Source: CBDUVZ01 sp965370805
GTDB lineage: Bacteria > Hydrothermota > Tepidihabitantia > Tepidihabitantales > Tepidihabitantaceae
Assembly: GCA_965370805.1 (NCBI GenBank)
Contig: CBDUVZ010000129.1
Location: 1-7,338 of the forward strand
Direction: 5' to 3'
Length of the DNA: 7,338 nucleotides
Within the stretch, counting starts at the first letter, position 1. Each line of letters opens with the position of its first letter. Both the position numbers and the translations under genes were made by a program. Below the pieces are notes generated by a model. That model was not told the origin of the DNA. It ran no database searches and saw only the letters and a list, made by a program, of their open reading frames with translations. This document shows positions 1-5,778 of the stretch, piece by piece.

Positions 1-21
1 ATCCAACAGCCCGACTTGACA

Positions 22-51
22 TTTCGGGCAGATCCAATTCTGAGGAAAGAC
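22..51 (+). repeat. Dispersed repeat, copy A (upstream of PLP enzyme gene)
   Basis: A 30-nt segment that recurs as a 28-nt version on the minus strand at 7287-7314. Both read TTTC(G/A)GGCAGAT, then 3-4 variable bases, then TTCTGAGGAA, then (A)GAC; 25 of 30 alignment columns are identical. Both copies lie upstream of a gene and point towards it (161 nt from this gene's start, 129 nt from the other's). It could be a shared regulatory element or a short intergenic repeat. A perfect TTGACA at 16-21 directly precedes this copy, but no good -10 hexamer follows it. Confidence 0.55.
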
Positions 52-66
52 GCAAGGTCAGTCAGT

Positions 67-104
67 AGCGTGCCAACTCCAATTCCCGTACTGTCGGGCA
101 CGCT
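67..104. other. Inverted repeat in upstream region (hairpin candidate)
   Basis: AGCGTGCC (67-74) is matched by its exact reverse complement GGCACGCT (97-104), giving an 8-bp stem with a 22-nt loop. An alternative small stem, CCCG (85-88) with CGGG (95-98), overlaps the right arm, so the two folds compete. There is no T run after it, so it is not a typical terminator. It lies upstream of the promoter proposed at 157-185 and would be transcribed only if initiation occurs further upstream. Confidence 0.35.
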
Positions 105-156
105 GCCGGTGTTCCAGGCCGGGACGCCGGGGAGAAGCCCGGTAACGATTTTACTG

Positions 157-185
157 TTGACTTGCCTTCCTTTTATCGTTAGAAG
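157..185 (+). promoter_or_regulatory. Candidate sigma70-type promoter for the PLP enzyme gene
   Basis: TTGACT (157-162) is a 5/6 match to the -35 consensus. A 17-nt spacer separates it from TAGAAG (180-185), a 4/6 match to the -10. Initiation would fall near 192, leaving a leader of only about 20 nt that contains the GGAGG ribosome-binding site at 203-207. Position and spacing are good; the -10 hexamer is weak. Confidence 0.4.
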
Positions 186-211
186 AATGCACTACCTGAA
201 CTGGAGGCTCT

Positions 212-1573
212 ATGAATCGGCCCGAAAAAACAGCACCGCAGCAGCAGGAACCGGGAAAGAACTACAGTACGGAGTCGCGCCTGATATACGGCAAGAATGT
301 TTCCCAGCGCTGGGACTTCGACCGCCATGTGGTCCCGCCGATTTCCGCGTCAACCAGCTTCCGCTTCCGCTCGGTCGAGGAGGGCGCAGATGCTTTTGCT
401 GCCTTCGCTGACCGGGCCGGCGGGGCCGACCGGCGTGAGTTCCGCTACATCTACGATCGTCTCGATGAACCCAACAAGGACCTGCTGGAAGAACACCTTG
501 CAATTGCTGACGAAGGAGACATTGCCCTGGTTTTCTCGACCGGCATGGCAGCGATTAGCGCCTTGCTTGCCGTCCTGTTGGAAGAAACCCGGGACGGCGT
601 GAAAGACAAACTGATCGTCCACATGCCCGTCTACGGCTGCACTAATGATCTGCTGAGAAAACACCTCGAACTCCGACTGCGCTTCCCGGTACAGCATGTT
701 GACCTCTCAGACCCGACCCGACTCGCGGACTGCCTGACTCCGGACACGCGGGCAGTGTACTGTGAAACCCCGGCCAACCCCACAATGAAACTCGTGGACA
801 TCGCCGTCCTGGCTCGCGTCATCGCCGAGCACAACGCGAAGCACCGACGCCCTGTTCTTCTGGTTGTCGACAACACCTTTGCTTCACCCTATTGTCAACG
901 TCCCCTCACTCAGGGAGCGGATTTCGTCTGCTACAGCCTGACGAAATCAATCGGCGGGTTTGGCACGGTGATGGGCGGCTCAGTGGTCACTACGAAACGG
1001 CAGATGCCCATTGCAGGACAACTGATACAACACCGGAAGGACACCGGGGGTTCTCTTTCTCCAAACAACGCATGGCACATACTGGTCTACGGAATCAGCA
1101 CCCTGCCCCTGAGGATGCGCCGGATGCAGGAAACCGCTGCCGTTGTCGCTCGGTTTCTTGATGCCCATCCGAAAGTCGGTCTGGTATCATACCCGGGCCT
1201 TGCGTCTTTCGAACAGCGCGGAATCGCTGAGAAACAGATGGTCGACTATGAAGGCCACTTCGCACCGGGAAATATGATTTACTTCGAACCGGAAGCTGCC
1301 TCCCCGGAAGCAAGACGAAAGACTGCTGCAGCCTGGATGAACCAGATTGCCAAGAATGCTTACGTGGTGACACTGGCGGTCAGCCTGGGACAGATCAGGA
1401 CATTGGTTGAACACCCGGGTGGAATGACGCATGCGGTGGTGGACGAAAAAGACAAAGAAATCGGCCATATTGACCCTGGAGGTATTAGGCTGTCAGTTGG
1501 GATTGAAATGTCTTCAGATATCATCAGCGACCTCGAAGCAGGACTAGCAACGGGGTTACCTGCGAATGAGTAG
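212..1573 (+). CDS. PLP-dependent trans-sulfuration family enzyme (methionine gamma-lyase / cystathionine gamma-synthase-like)
   Basis: A 453-residue Cys/Met-metabolism PLP enzyme, cytosolic and normally tetrameric, acting on sulfur amino acids or their activated homoserine precursors. Visible family residues: VVPPISASTSF (40-50); YDR (81-83), matching the Y-x-R motif that contributes the PLP-phosphate site across the dimer; STGMAA (109-114); YGCT (141-144), the ring-stacking Tyr followed by the Cys typical of methionine gamma-lyases where synthases usually have Gly; VVDNTFASPY (218-227) with the pyridine-binding Asp220; SLTKSIGG (242-249) with Schiff-base Lys245; SLGQIRTLVEHPGGMTHA (391-408); and GIRLSVGIE (424-432) with the likely carboxylate-binding Arg426. 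The usual RYGNPT after YxR is replaced by RLDEPNK. At 453 residues it is longer than the usual 380-430, mainly because of a hydrophilic N-terminus. The ATG has GGAGG 4 nt upstream, a short spacing. The family is certain; the exact reaction is not. It is transcribed towards dnaA and ends at the AT-rich intergenic region. Confidence 0.93.
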   Translation: MNRPEKTAPQQQEPGKNYSTESRLIYGKNVSQRWDFDRHVVPPISASTSFRFRSVEEGADAFAAFADRAGGADRREFRYIYDRLDEPNKDLLEEHLAIADEGDIALVFSTGMAAISALLAVLLEETRDGVKDKLIVHMPVYGCTNDLLRKHLELRLRFPVQHVDLSDPTRLADCLTPDTRAVYCETPANPTMKLVDIAVLARVIAEHNAKHRRPVLLVVDNTFASPYCQRPLTQGADFVCYSLTKSIGGFGTVMGGSVVTTKRQMPIAGQLIQHRKDTGGSLSPNNAWHILVYGISTLPLRMRRMQETAAVVARFLDAHPKVGLVSYPGLASFEQRGIAEKQMVDYEGHFAPGNMIYFEPEAASPEARRKTAAAWMNQIAKNAYVVTLAVSLGQIRTLVEHPGGMTHAVVDEKDKEIGHIDPGGIRLSVGIEMSSDIISDLEAGLATGLPANE

Positions 1574-1681
1574 ATAACTACTTATTTGTAGTGTTTATTA
1601 CTACTACCCTGTTACCGCGAGGTACCCTGCGGCAAAGCAACAAATTCAATTTCTAGATTTGTTGTTGTTGTTTATGTATGT
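1574..1681. other. AT-rich intergenic patches (candidate DNA-unwinding region)
   Basis: Two AT-rich patches, 1574-1606 (7 G/C of 33) and 1634-1681 (12 G/C of 48), flank a GC-rich core that contains TACCCTG twice (1605-1611, 1623-1629). The first patch holds ACTAC (1577-1581), GTAGT (1588-1592) and ACTAC (1600-1604), which can form two mutually exclusive hairpins, and four consecutive YTA triplets (1595-1606). The second holds four GTT triplets (1661-1669 and its edge). The patches lie immediately next to the DnaA-box array downstream of dnaA, where origins of the Bacillus type have their unwinding element. This is position and composition evidence only. Confidence 0.4.
1636..1666. other. AT-rich inverted repeat between convergent genes
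   Basis: CAACAAAT (1638-1645) pairs perfectly with ATTTGTTG (1657-1664) over an 11-nt loop. A G-T and an A-T pair extend the stem to 10. It lies about 65 nt after the PLP gene stop and is followed by T-rich GTTGTTTATG, so it could end that transcript. The stem is too AT-rich for a convincing intrinsic terminator, and it may instead be part of the unwinding region. Confidence 0.3.
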
Positions 1682-1687
1682 GGATAG
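1679..1687 (-). promoter_or_regulatory. DnaA box (CTATCCACA)
   Basis: The minus strand reads CTATCCACA, one mismatch from the consensus TTATCCACA. It sits at the edge of the AT-rich patch, between that patch and the DnaA-box-like inverted repeat, and has the same orientation as dnaA. Confidence 0.5.
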
Positions 1688-1691
1688 TGGG

Positions 1692-1708
1692 AAAAAGGGT
1701 TGGAACCC
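1692..1708 (-). terminator. Weak intrinsic terminator candidate for dnaA
   Basis: On the minus strand GGGTT (1708-1704) and AACCC (1701-1697) can form a 4-5 bp stem with a 2-4 nt loop, followed at once by five T residues (1696-1692). It lies about 105 nt past the dnaA stop. The stem is short, so termination here is tentative. Confidence 0.3.
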
Positions 1709-1752
1709 GTCGAGCTGGCGAGAATTCCAGCCCTTGTGACTCGGGGATATCG

Positions 1753-1808
1753 AGTGGACAAGTTGGTGAACAGGTACACCCATTTGCTTGTTCACTTCCT
1801 TGTCCACT
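1753..1808. repeat. 22-nt inverted repeat built of paired DnaA-box-like 9-mers
   Basis: The left arm (1753-1774) matches the reverse complement of the right arm (1787-1808) at 18 of 22 positions, around a 12-nt spacer. Each arm carries two DnaA-box-like 9-mers with starts exactly 12 nt apart: right arm TTGTTCACT (1788-1796) and TTGTCCACT (1800-1808); left arm, on the minus strand, TTGTCCACT (1761-1753) and CTGTTCACC (1773-1765). The same TTGTCCAC core and 12-nt pitch occur in the box pair upstream of dnaA at 3237-3257. This points to an ordered DnaA assembly site and not to a simple terminator; no T run follows on either strand. Confidence 0.6.
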
Positions 1809-1809
1809 G

Positions 1810-1848
1810 GTTTATCCCCTGTTTATCCCGGAGGTTAGCTTGTCCAGT
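1810..1848 (+). promoter_or_regulatory. Tandem DnaA-box-like repeats overlapping the dnaA 3' end
   Basis: GTTTATCCC occurs twice in tandem (1810-1818 and 1821-1829, period 11), followed by TTGTCCAGT (1840-1848). They continue, in the same orientation and at nearly the same pitch, the right arm of the adjacent inverted repeat. They fall inside the last dozen codons and the stop codon of dnaA. Each has two or more mismatches to the consensus box, so individually they would be weak sites; the regular array is what argues for function. Confidence 0.4.
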
Positions 1849-3191
1849 CGAGCAGCAAAGGATATGTCCTGAGTCCTCAGCCGTTCGACCTTATTGATGG
1901 CATGCATGACCGTGGTATGGTCCCTACCGCCAAAGCTGAAGCCGATTTCCTTCAGGGATACGTTCAGTGTCTTGCGCATGATGTACATGGCGACTTGTCG
2001 GGCGAGCGCCAGACGTTTGGTCCGTCGGGTTCCGGTTATGTCCGTGACGGCAAAGCCGAAGTGCTGAGCGGTCATGAAGATTATTGTTTCTCTGCTGGCG
2101 GGTTCGCACTGACCGACCAAGTCCTTGAGTGCTTCTTCAGCCAGTTCGACTGTTACGGGCCTGTCTGTAAGGGAAGCCAGCGCGAGTAACCTTATGAGGC
2201 AGCTTTCGATTTCACGGATGCTCGACCTAGCTCGCAGTGCAATATGGTAGGCCACATCATGCGGCAACTCCCGGTTCTCGAGGGCCGCCTTCTGCTTGAT
2301 GATGGCAATTCTTGTTTCGAGGTCCGGGGCTTGTATGTCAACGACCAACCCGGAGCCAAGTCGTGAGGCGAGTCTCGACTCAAGCGTCGGGATATCCCTT
2401 GGAGGACGGTCGCTGGTGAAAACGACTTGGCTGCCGGCGTCGTGGAGGTGGTTGAATATGTGGAAGATCTCTTCCTGGAGTCTTTCCTTGCCGACGAGGT
2501 AGTGGATGTCATCTAGGAGCAAGAGGTCCAACTGGCGGTACTTGTGCTTGAACTGCAGGCGCGTGTTCTTCTCAATCGCCTGGATCAGTTCGAGGAACAG
2601 TGTTTCCGCAGGCACATAGTAGATTTTGATGTTTTTCCGTTGTCCTAGGGCATGGTTCCCGATGGCCTGCATCAGGTGGGTCTTGCCGAGTCCCACGCCG
2701 CCGTACACGAACAGTGGATTGTACGTCGAGCCGAGACTTTCCGCTACGCTCCGGGCAGCGGCGCAGGCAAGGCGGTTCGACTCGCCGACGATGAAGTTAG
2801 TAAATGTGTACCTCGCCTGTAACCGGTAGCTGGTGGTCTTCGCGTTCCTGGCCGGGTCCGTTTCGTTCTGCCGGCGGAGAACCGCCGCATCGGCCGCATC
2901 GCGCGCCCGGAATGAGAATTCGAACTCCTGTCCGGTCAGAGAGCTCAGAGCAGACTTGATGTCGGCAGCATAGTGCTGTCCTATCCACTCAGCGAAGAAC
3001 GAGTTGGGGACTTCTATCTCGAGCTGGCCGCTTTGAACCAGCTTGGCCTTTGTCGGAGCCAGCCACGTCTCGAAGCCCTCCCGGCTGAGGCGCAGCTCGA
3101 GGAGTTCCAGCACATCAGCCCATAATCTGGCGACATCAGCGGCCGCTCCGCTTTTCGGGTGCGTGCGCACCGGACTGTCTGTAACAGCCAC
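1812..3191 (-). CDS. dnaA: Chromosomal replication initiator protein DnaA
   Basis: A 459-residue DnaA, the AAA+ ATPase that binds DnaA boxes, oligomerises and opens the origin; full length for the family. Domain I spans about 1-90 (WADVLELLELRLS, ETWL), followed by a short variable linker to about 125. Domain III holds Walker A GGVGLGKTH (164-172), Walker B LLLLDDIHYL (223-232), sensor I TSD (259-261), the box VII region SRLASRLGSGL (272-282) and the sensor II region SSIREIES (323-330). Domain IV (about 365-459) ends in the signature FGGRDHTTVMHA (420-431). One oddity: the usual RPRQ at the start of the DNA-binding helix region is LARQ (396-399), while the minor-groove Arg (R390, equivalent to E. 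coli R399) and the GGRDHTT contacts are kept. The start is GTG, with AAAGGGG 6 nt upstream (3198-3205). DnaA boxes lie in its leader and at its 3' end, consistent with autoregulation and an origin here. No dnaN follows it. Confidence 0.98.
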   Translation of the reverse strand: MAVTDSPVRTHPKSGAAADVARLWADVLELLELRLSREGFETWLAPTKAKLVQSGQLEIEVPNSFFAEWIGQHYAADIKSALSSLTGQEFEFSFRARDAADAAVLRRQNETDPARNAKTTSYRLQARYTFTNFIVGESNRLACAAARSVAESLGSTYNPLFVYGGVGLGKTHLMQAIGNHALGQRKNIKIYYVPAETLFLELIQAIEKNTRLQFKHKYRQLDLLLLDDIHYLVGKERLQEEIFHIFNHLHDAGSQVVFTSDRPPRDIPTLESRLASRLGSGLVVDIQAPDLETRIAIIKQKAALENRELPHDVAYHIALRARSSIREIESCLIRLLALASLTDRPVTVELAEEALKDLVGQCEPASRETIIFMTAQHFGFAVTDITGTRRTKRLALARQVAMYIMRKTLNVSLKEIGFSFGGRDHTTVMHAINKVERLRTQDISFAARLDKLTSGINRG

Positions 3192-3236
3192 CTACCACCC
3201 CTTTCAGCACAAATCGATAGCAAGAAGGTCTACGAC

Positions 3237-3271
3237 TTATCCACAAACTTGTCCACAAAGAATGTGGATAC
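3237..3271. promoter_or_regulatory. DnaA-box cluster in the dnaA leader (oriC candidate)
   Basis: A perfect consensus box TTATCCACA (3237-3245) is followed by TTGTCCACA (3249-3257), starts 12 nt apart, and by an opposed box on the minus strand, GTATCCACA (3271-3263). The last two form an inverted repeat, TCCACA - 5 nt - TGTGGA. The cluster lies 46-80 nt upstream of the dnaA start and downstream of its predicted promoter, so bound DnaA could both repress dnaA and serve the origin. Confidence 0.8.
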
Positions 3272-3283
3272 AATAGCAACACG

Positions 3284-3303
3284 CGGAGGAAGTTACGCCT
3301 CCG
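3284..3303. other. GC-rich inverted repeat in the dnaA leader
   Basis: CGGAGG (3284-3289) pairs with CCTCCG (3298-3303) over an 8-nt loop. It lies between two DnaA-box positions inside the predicted dnaA transcript. No T run follows on the minus strand, so it is not a typical terminator for hypF. Its role is unknown. Confidence 0.3.
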
Positions 3304-3312
3304 GCCGGAAAC

Positions 3313-3321
3313 CAGTCCACA
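3313..3321 (+). promoter_or_regulatory. Weak DnaA box (CAGTCCACA)
   Basis: CAGTCCACA matches the consensus at the final CCACA and at T4 but differs at three of the first four positions. It is reported because it sits about 20-30 nt downstream of the predicted dnaA transcription start, near the main cluster, where occupancy would affect dnaA expression. Confidence 0.3.
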
Positions 3322-3350
3322 GATTGTCTGATTAGTCCGTTGCCAGAGGC

Positions 3351-3378
3351 ATGATAGGCAACGCGGGTCCAGTGTCAA
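3351..3378 (-). promoter_or_regulatory. Predicted dnaA promoter
   Basis: On the minus strand a perfect -35 TTGACA (3378-3373) is followed by a 16-nt spacer and TATCAT (3356-3351), a 5/6 match to the -10. The start would be near 3344, giving a leader of about 150 nt that contains the DnaA boxes. The -10 fills half the 12-nt loop of a perfect 7-bp inverted repeat, CGTTGCC (3338-3344) with GGCAACG (3357-3363). It lies between the hypF stop and dnaA, so dnaA need not depend on read-through. Confidence 0.6.
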
Positions 3379-3437
3379 GGACAGAATCCAAATTGCCGGT
3401 CAGTTTTCGGCCCGATGGCGAGCCGGGGGCTGCCTTC

Positions 3438-5726
3438 CTAATCGGTGCCTGCCGCCACGACTTGGCCCAAGGCAACGCCGCCGTCATTGACCGGGACCAG
3501 TTGATTGCAGGCAACGAGGAATCCATGCCGGTTCAGCGCTGACGTAACGCCTTGGCGTAAGCGACCGTTCTGGAAGGAACCGCCGGACAGGAGAACAGTG
3601 TGGGTTCCATGGAGCCGGGCCAAGTGGTTGGCGGCCGTGACCGCTGCCCGGACGATTGTGTTCTGGAAACGGGCGGCAACAACTCCGGGTTCTACGCTGG
3701 CGAGCAGGTCGTCGAGCACGCGGCAGATTATGGGTTCCGGGTTGATCAATACCGGTTCGTTCTTCAGGTTGACCAGTTGTCCGTCCATGTAATGTCCCGG
3801 CTCACCGGGCAGGCTGGCAGATTCGAGCGCGATTGGCGCCGCGCCTTCGAAGGAGGTATCCCGGCTTACACCGGTAATGGCAGCGACGGCGTCGAACAGG
3901 CGTCCCAGACTGGAGGAAGGAATACCATGGCCTGTTTTGAGGCTGGCTTTGACTGCGGCGAGATGGCGAGCCAGGTGGGATCCGCGCGGGACCTTGCGAC
4001 CTGAGTGAAGCAGAAAGGCTGCAGCCAGCTTGGCCGGGTCAGCGACAGCGTGTCCGGGTTCAATGAGGTCCAGGGTCTTCAGGTGTCCGACGCGTTGCCA
4101 CGAGAAGTCCGCGTTGACAAGCAGGAACTCGCAACCCCAGATGGTGGCGTCGGGGCCGTAGCCGGTGCCGTCGAACGCCAGACCGAGAACCGGACCAGGA
4201 ATACCGTGCTCGGCCATCACCGAAGCTATATGAGCAAGGTGGTGTTGAATCCGATAGAGCGGTAGCTTCCGCTTCCGGCTCAGGTGCTCAGCCAGGCGGG
4301 TAGACGGATAGTCGGGGTGGAGGTCGCAGGCGATCCGCCGCGGTGCTATTCCGGTCCAGTCGATGTACCGGTCGAGGGTCTCTAGGAGAAACCGTTCGGC
4401 GCCCGGTGACGCCAAGTCTCCGATGTGCGGACTCAGGAACACCCGATTGTCCTGGGCCAGGGCAAAGCAGTTCCGGAGACCGGCCCCGAGCGCCAAGGTG
4501 GGTTGTTTCACGTGAAACATCGGGCTGAGCAAAACCGGCTGAGGGGCATAGCCTCGGGCTCGGCGGACCAACACGGAAGTCTGACCTTCAAGCACAACCG
4601 AATCGTCGCACCGATTGGCGATTGGGCGGTCGTGAGTAAGCACAATGTCGTATGTGCCGGAGAGGTCGGTCCTTAGTTCCGATACGGTTGCTGTAATCGG
4701 CTCGTCTTTCCGGTTGGCGCTTGTCAGCACGAGCACAGGTGCCTTTCCTGTCTGCTGCTTGATTCCTTCGAGCAGCACGAAGTGCAGCGGCGTGTACGGA
4801 AGCATGACGCCGATCCGTCCATTCCCGGGGGCAACCAGGCTGGAAACGTGCAGTTCCGGATAGGATTTCTTGGGAAGCAGCACGATCGGGGCTGCAGCGG
4901 AGTTCAACAAAGCCCTTCCGGCGCGGCTGACCCGGCAGAACCGGCTCGCCACGGCGGTGCTGTCGCACATGACCGCCAGCGGCTTGGCGGGTCTGTTCTT
5001 ACGACGGCGCAGCTTCCGCACCGTCTTGTCACAGGTGGCATCACAAGCGAGTTGGAACCCGCCCAGGCTCTTGATGGCCACGACTTTGCCGGCGGCAATC
5101 GCTCGGGACGCCCTGTCGATGGGATGGCCGGGCAGCAGTTCGCCTTCCGGGCCAAGCAGCCTGATGGTCGGTCCGCATGCCGGGCAGGCGTTTGGTTGGG
5201 CGTGAAAGCGGCGGTTGGTCGGGTCGTCGTACTCGCGGCGGCAGTCCGGGCACATTTCGAACGCACGCATCGTAGTCCTGGGTCGGTCATAAGGAAGAGA
5301 CTCGACTATCGTGTAGCGGGGCCCACACTGAGTGCAATTGGTGAAAGGGTAGCGGAAACGTCGGTCTTCGGGGTCATGCAGTTCGCGTCGGCAGGCAGGG
5401 CAGGTAGCGATATCGGGAAGCACCTCGGCACCGGCATCAGCACCCGGACGGCTCGGTATGATCCGGAACGACTTGAACGTGCGACTTCTGGTGACACGGA
5501 AGGAAAGGGATACTATCCGGGACAGAGGTGGAGGCTTGGCTTTCAGACGGGCGATGAACTCCTGTACCTTCCTGCCCTGGGCGACGATTTCAACGCCCCT
5601 TGATGAATTGGCGACAGTGCCGACGATGCCCATGGAGATTGCCAACCGGTATACGTGAGGGCGGAACCCCAAGCCCTGAACCTGGCCGCGAATTGATACC
5701 TTGACAGCATCAATCGTACGAGACAC
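3438..5726 (-). CDS. hypF: [NiFe]-hydrogenase maturation carbamoyltransferase HypF
   Basis: A 762-residue full-length HypF. The enzyme uses carbamoyl phosphate and ATP to make carbamoyl-adenylate and transfers the carbamoyl group to the C-terminal Cys of HypE, the source of the hydrogenase CN ligands. Domains in order: acylphosphatase-like with GQVQGLGFRPHVYRLA (14-29, Arg22); two zinc-finger units, C109/C112...C131/C134 and C159/C162...C181/C184; YrdC-like, about 200-390, with RPAKP (245-249), LPYTPLH (309-315), LTSAN (334-338) and DDSV (364-367); Kae1-like, about 408-760, with LSPHIGDL (431-438), QHHLAH (494-499; likely metal ligands H495 and H499), FDGTGYGPD (518-526), SGGSFQN (714-720) and VNDGG (746-750). 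The GTG start is the only usual start between an upstream in-frame TAG and the first motif; its ribosome site is weak, and a small inverted repeat (5735-5748) lies just upstream. A parS-type site is embedded at codons 403-408, in the variable linker. No other hyp gene is in the window. It follows a membrane-protein gene by 52 nt and may share its transcript. Confidence 0.97.
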   Translation of the reverse strand: MSRTIDAVKVSIRGQVQGLGFRPHVYRLAISMGIVGTVANSSRGVEIVAQGRKVQEFIARLKAKPPPLSRIVSLSFRVTRSRTFKSFRIIPSRPGADAGAEVLPDIATCPACRRELHDPEDRRFRYPFTNCTQCGPRYTIVESLPYDRPRTTMRAFEMCPDCRREYDDPTNRRFHAQPNACPACGPTIRLLGPEGELLPGHPIDRASRAIAAGKVVAIKSLGGFQLACDATCDKTVRKLRRRKNRPAKPLAVMCDSTAVASRFCRVSRAGRALLNSAAAPIVLLPKKSYPELHVSSLVAPGNGRIGVMLPYTPLHFVLLEGIKQQTGKAPVLVLTSANRKDEPITATVSELRTDLSGTYDIVLTHDRPIANRCDDSVVLEGQTSVLVRRARGYAPQPVLLSPMFHVKQPTLALGAGLRNCFALAQDNRVFLSPHIGDLASPGAERFLLETLDRYIDWTGIAPRRIACDLHPDYPSTRLAEHLSRKRKLPLYRIQHHLAHIASVMAEHGIPGPVLGLAFDGTGYGPDATIWGCEFLLVNADFSWQRVGHLKTLDLIEPGHAVADPAKLAAAFLLHSGRKVPRGSHLARHLAAVKASLKTGHGIPSSSLGRLFDAVAAITGVSRDTSFEGAAPIALESASLPGEPGHYMDGQLVNLKNEPVLINPEPIICRVLDDLLASVEPGVVAARFQNTIVRAAVTAANHLARLHGTHTVLLSGGSFQNGRLRQGVTSALNRHGFLVACNQLVPVNDGGVALGQVVAAGTD
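4504..4519. promoter_or_regulatory. parS: parS chromosome-partitioning site (perfect 16-bp palindrome)
   Basis: TGTTTCACGTGAAACA is a perfect palindrome and matches the widely conserved parS consensus bound by ParB/Spo0J (TGTTNCACGTGAAACA). A fixed 16-mer is expected about 1.7e-6 times in this length of random sequence. On the minus strand it encodes MFHVKQ, residues 403-408 of HypF, between the YrdC-like and Kae1-like domains, where the family is not conserved. It lies about 1.25 kb from the DnaA-box cluster upstream of dnaA, which fits the usual origin-proximal placement of parS. Confidence 0.92.
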
Positions 5727-5778
5727 CCTAACGATTCTGCCTGCAGAACGGTTGGTTCGCTACGCCGTGCCCGTCCTG

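Noticed and set aside
1..211. SAM or other methionine riboswitch upstream of the PLP enzyme
   Set aside because: I could not find a conserved multi-helix core; only one 8-bp inverted repeat with a long loop, lying upstream of the most likely promoter.
16..411. 131-codon plus-strand frame at the left edge
   Set aside because: It overlaps the start of the PLP enzyme in another phase, crosses the promoter and ribosome-site region and has no motif.
3284..3303. Inverted repeat as intrinsic terminator of hypF
   Set aside because: No T run follows on the minus strand, and it lies downstream of the predicted dnaA promoter.
4782..5603. Long plus-strand open frame (273 codons) opposite hypF
   Set aside because: It lies wholly antisense to the conserved HypF zinc-finger and YrdC-like regions, has low-complexity Arg/Gly/Ala-rich composition and no recognisable motif; a GC-rich shadow frame.
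5735..5748. TTCTGC / GCAGAA inverted repeat before the hypF start as terminator or riboregulator
   Set aside because: Only 6 bp with a 2-nt loop, no T run and no supporting context; mentioned with hypF only.
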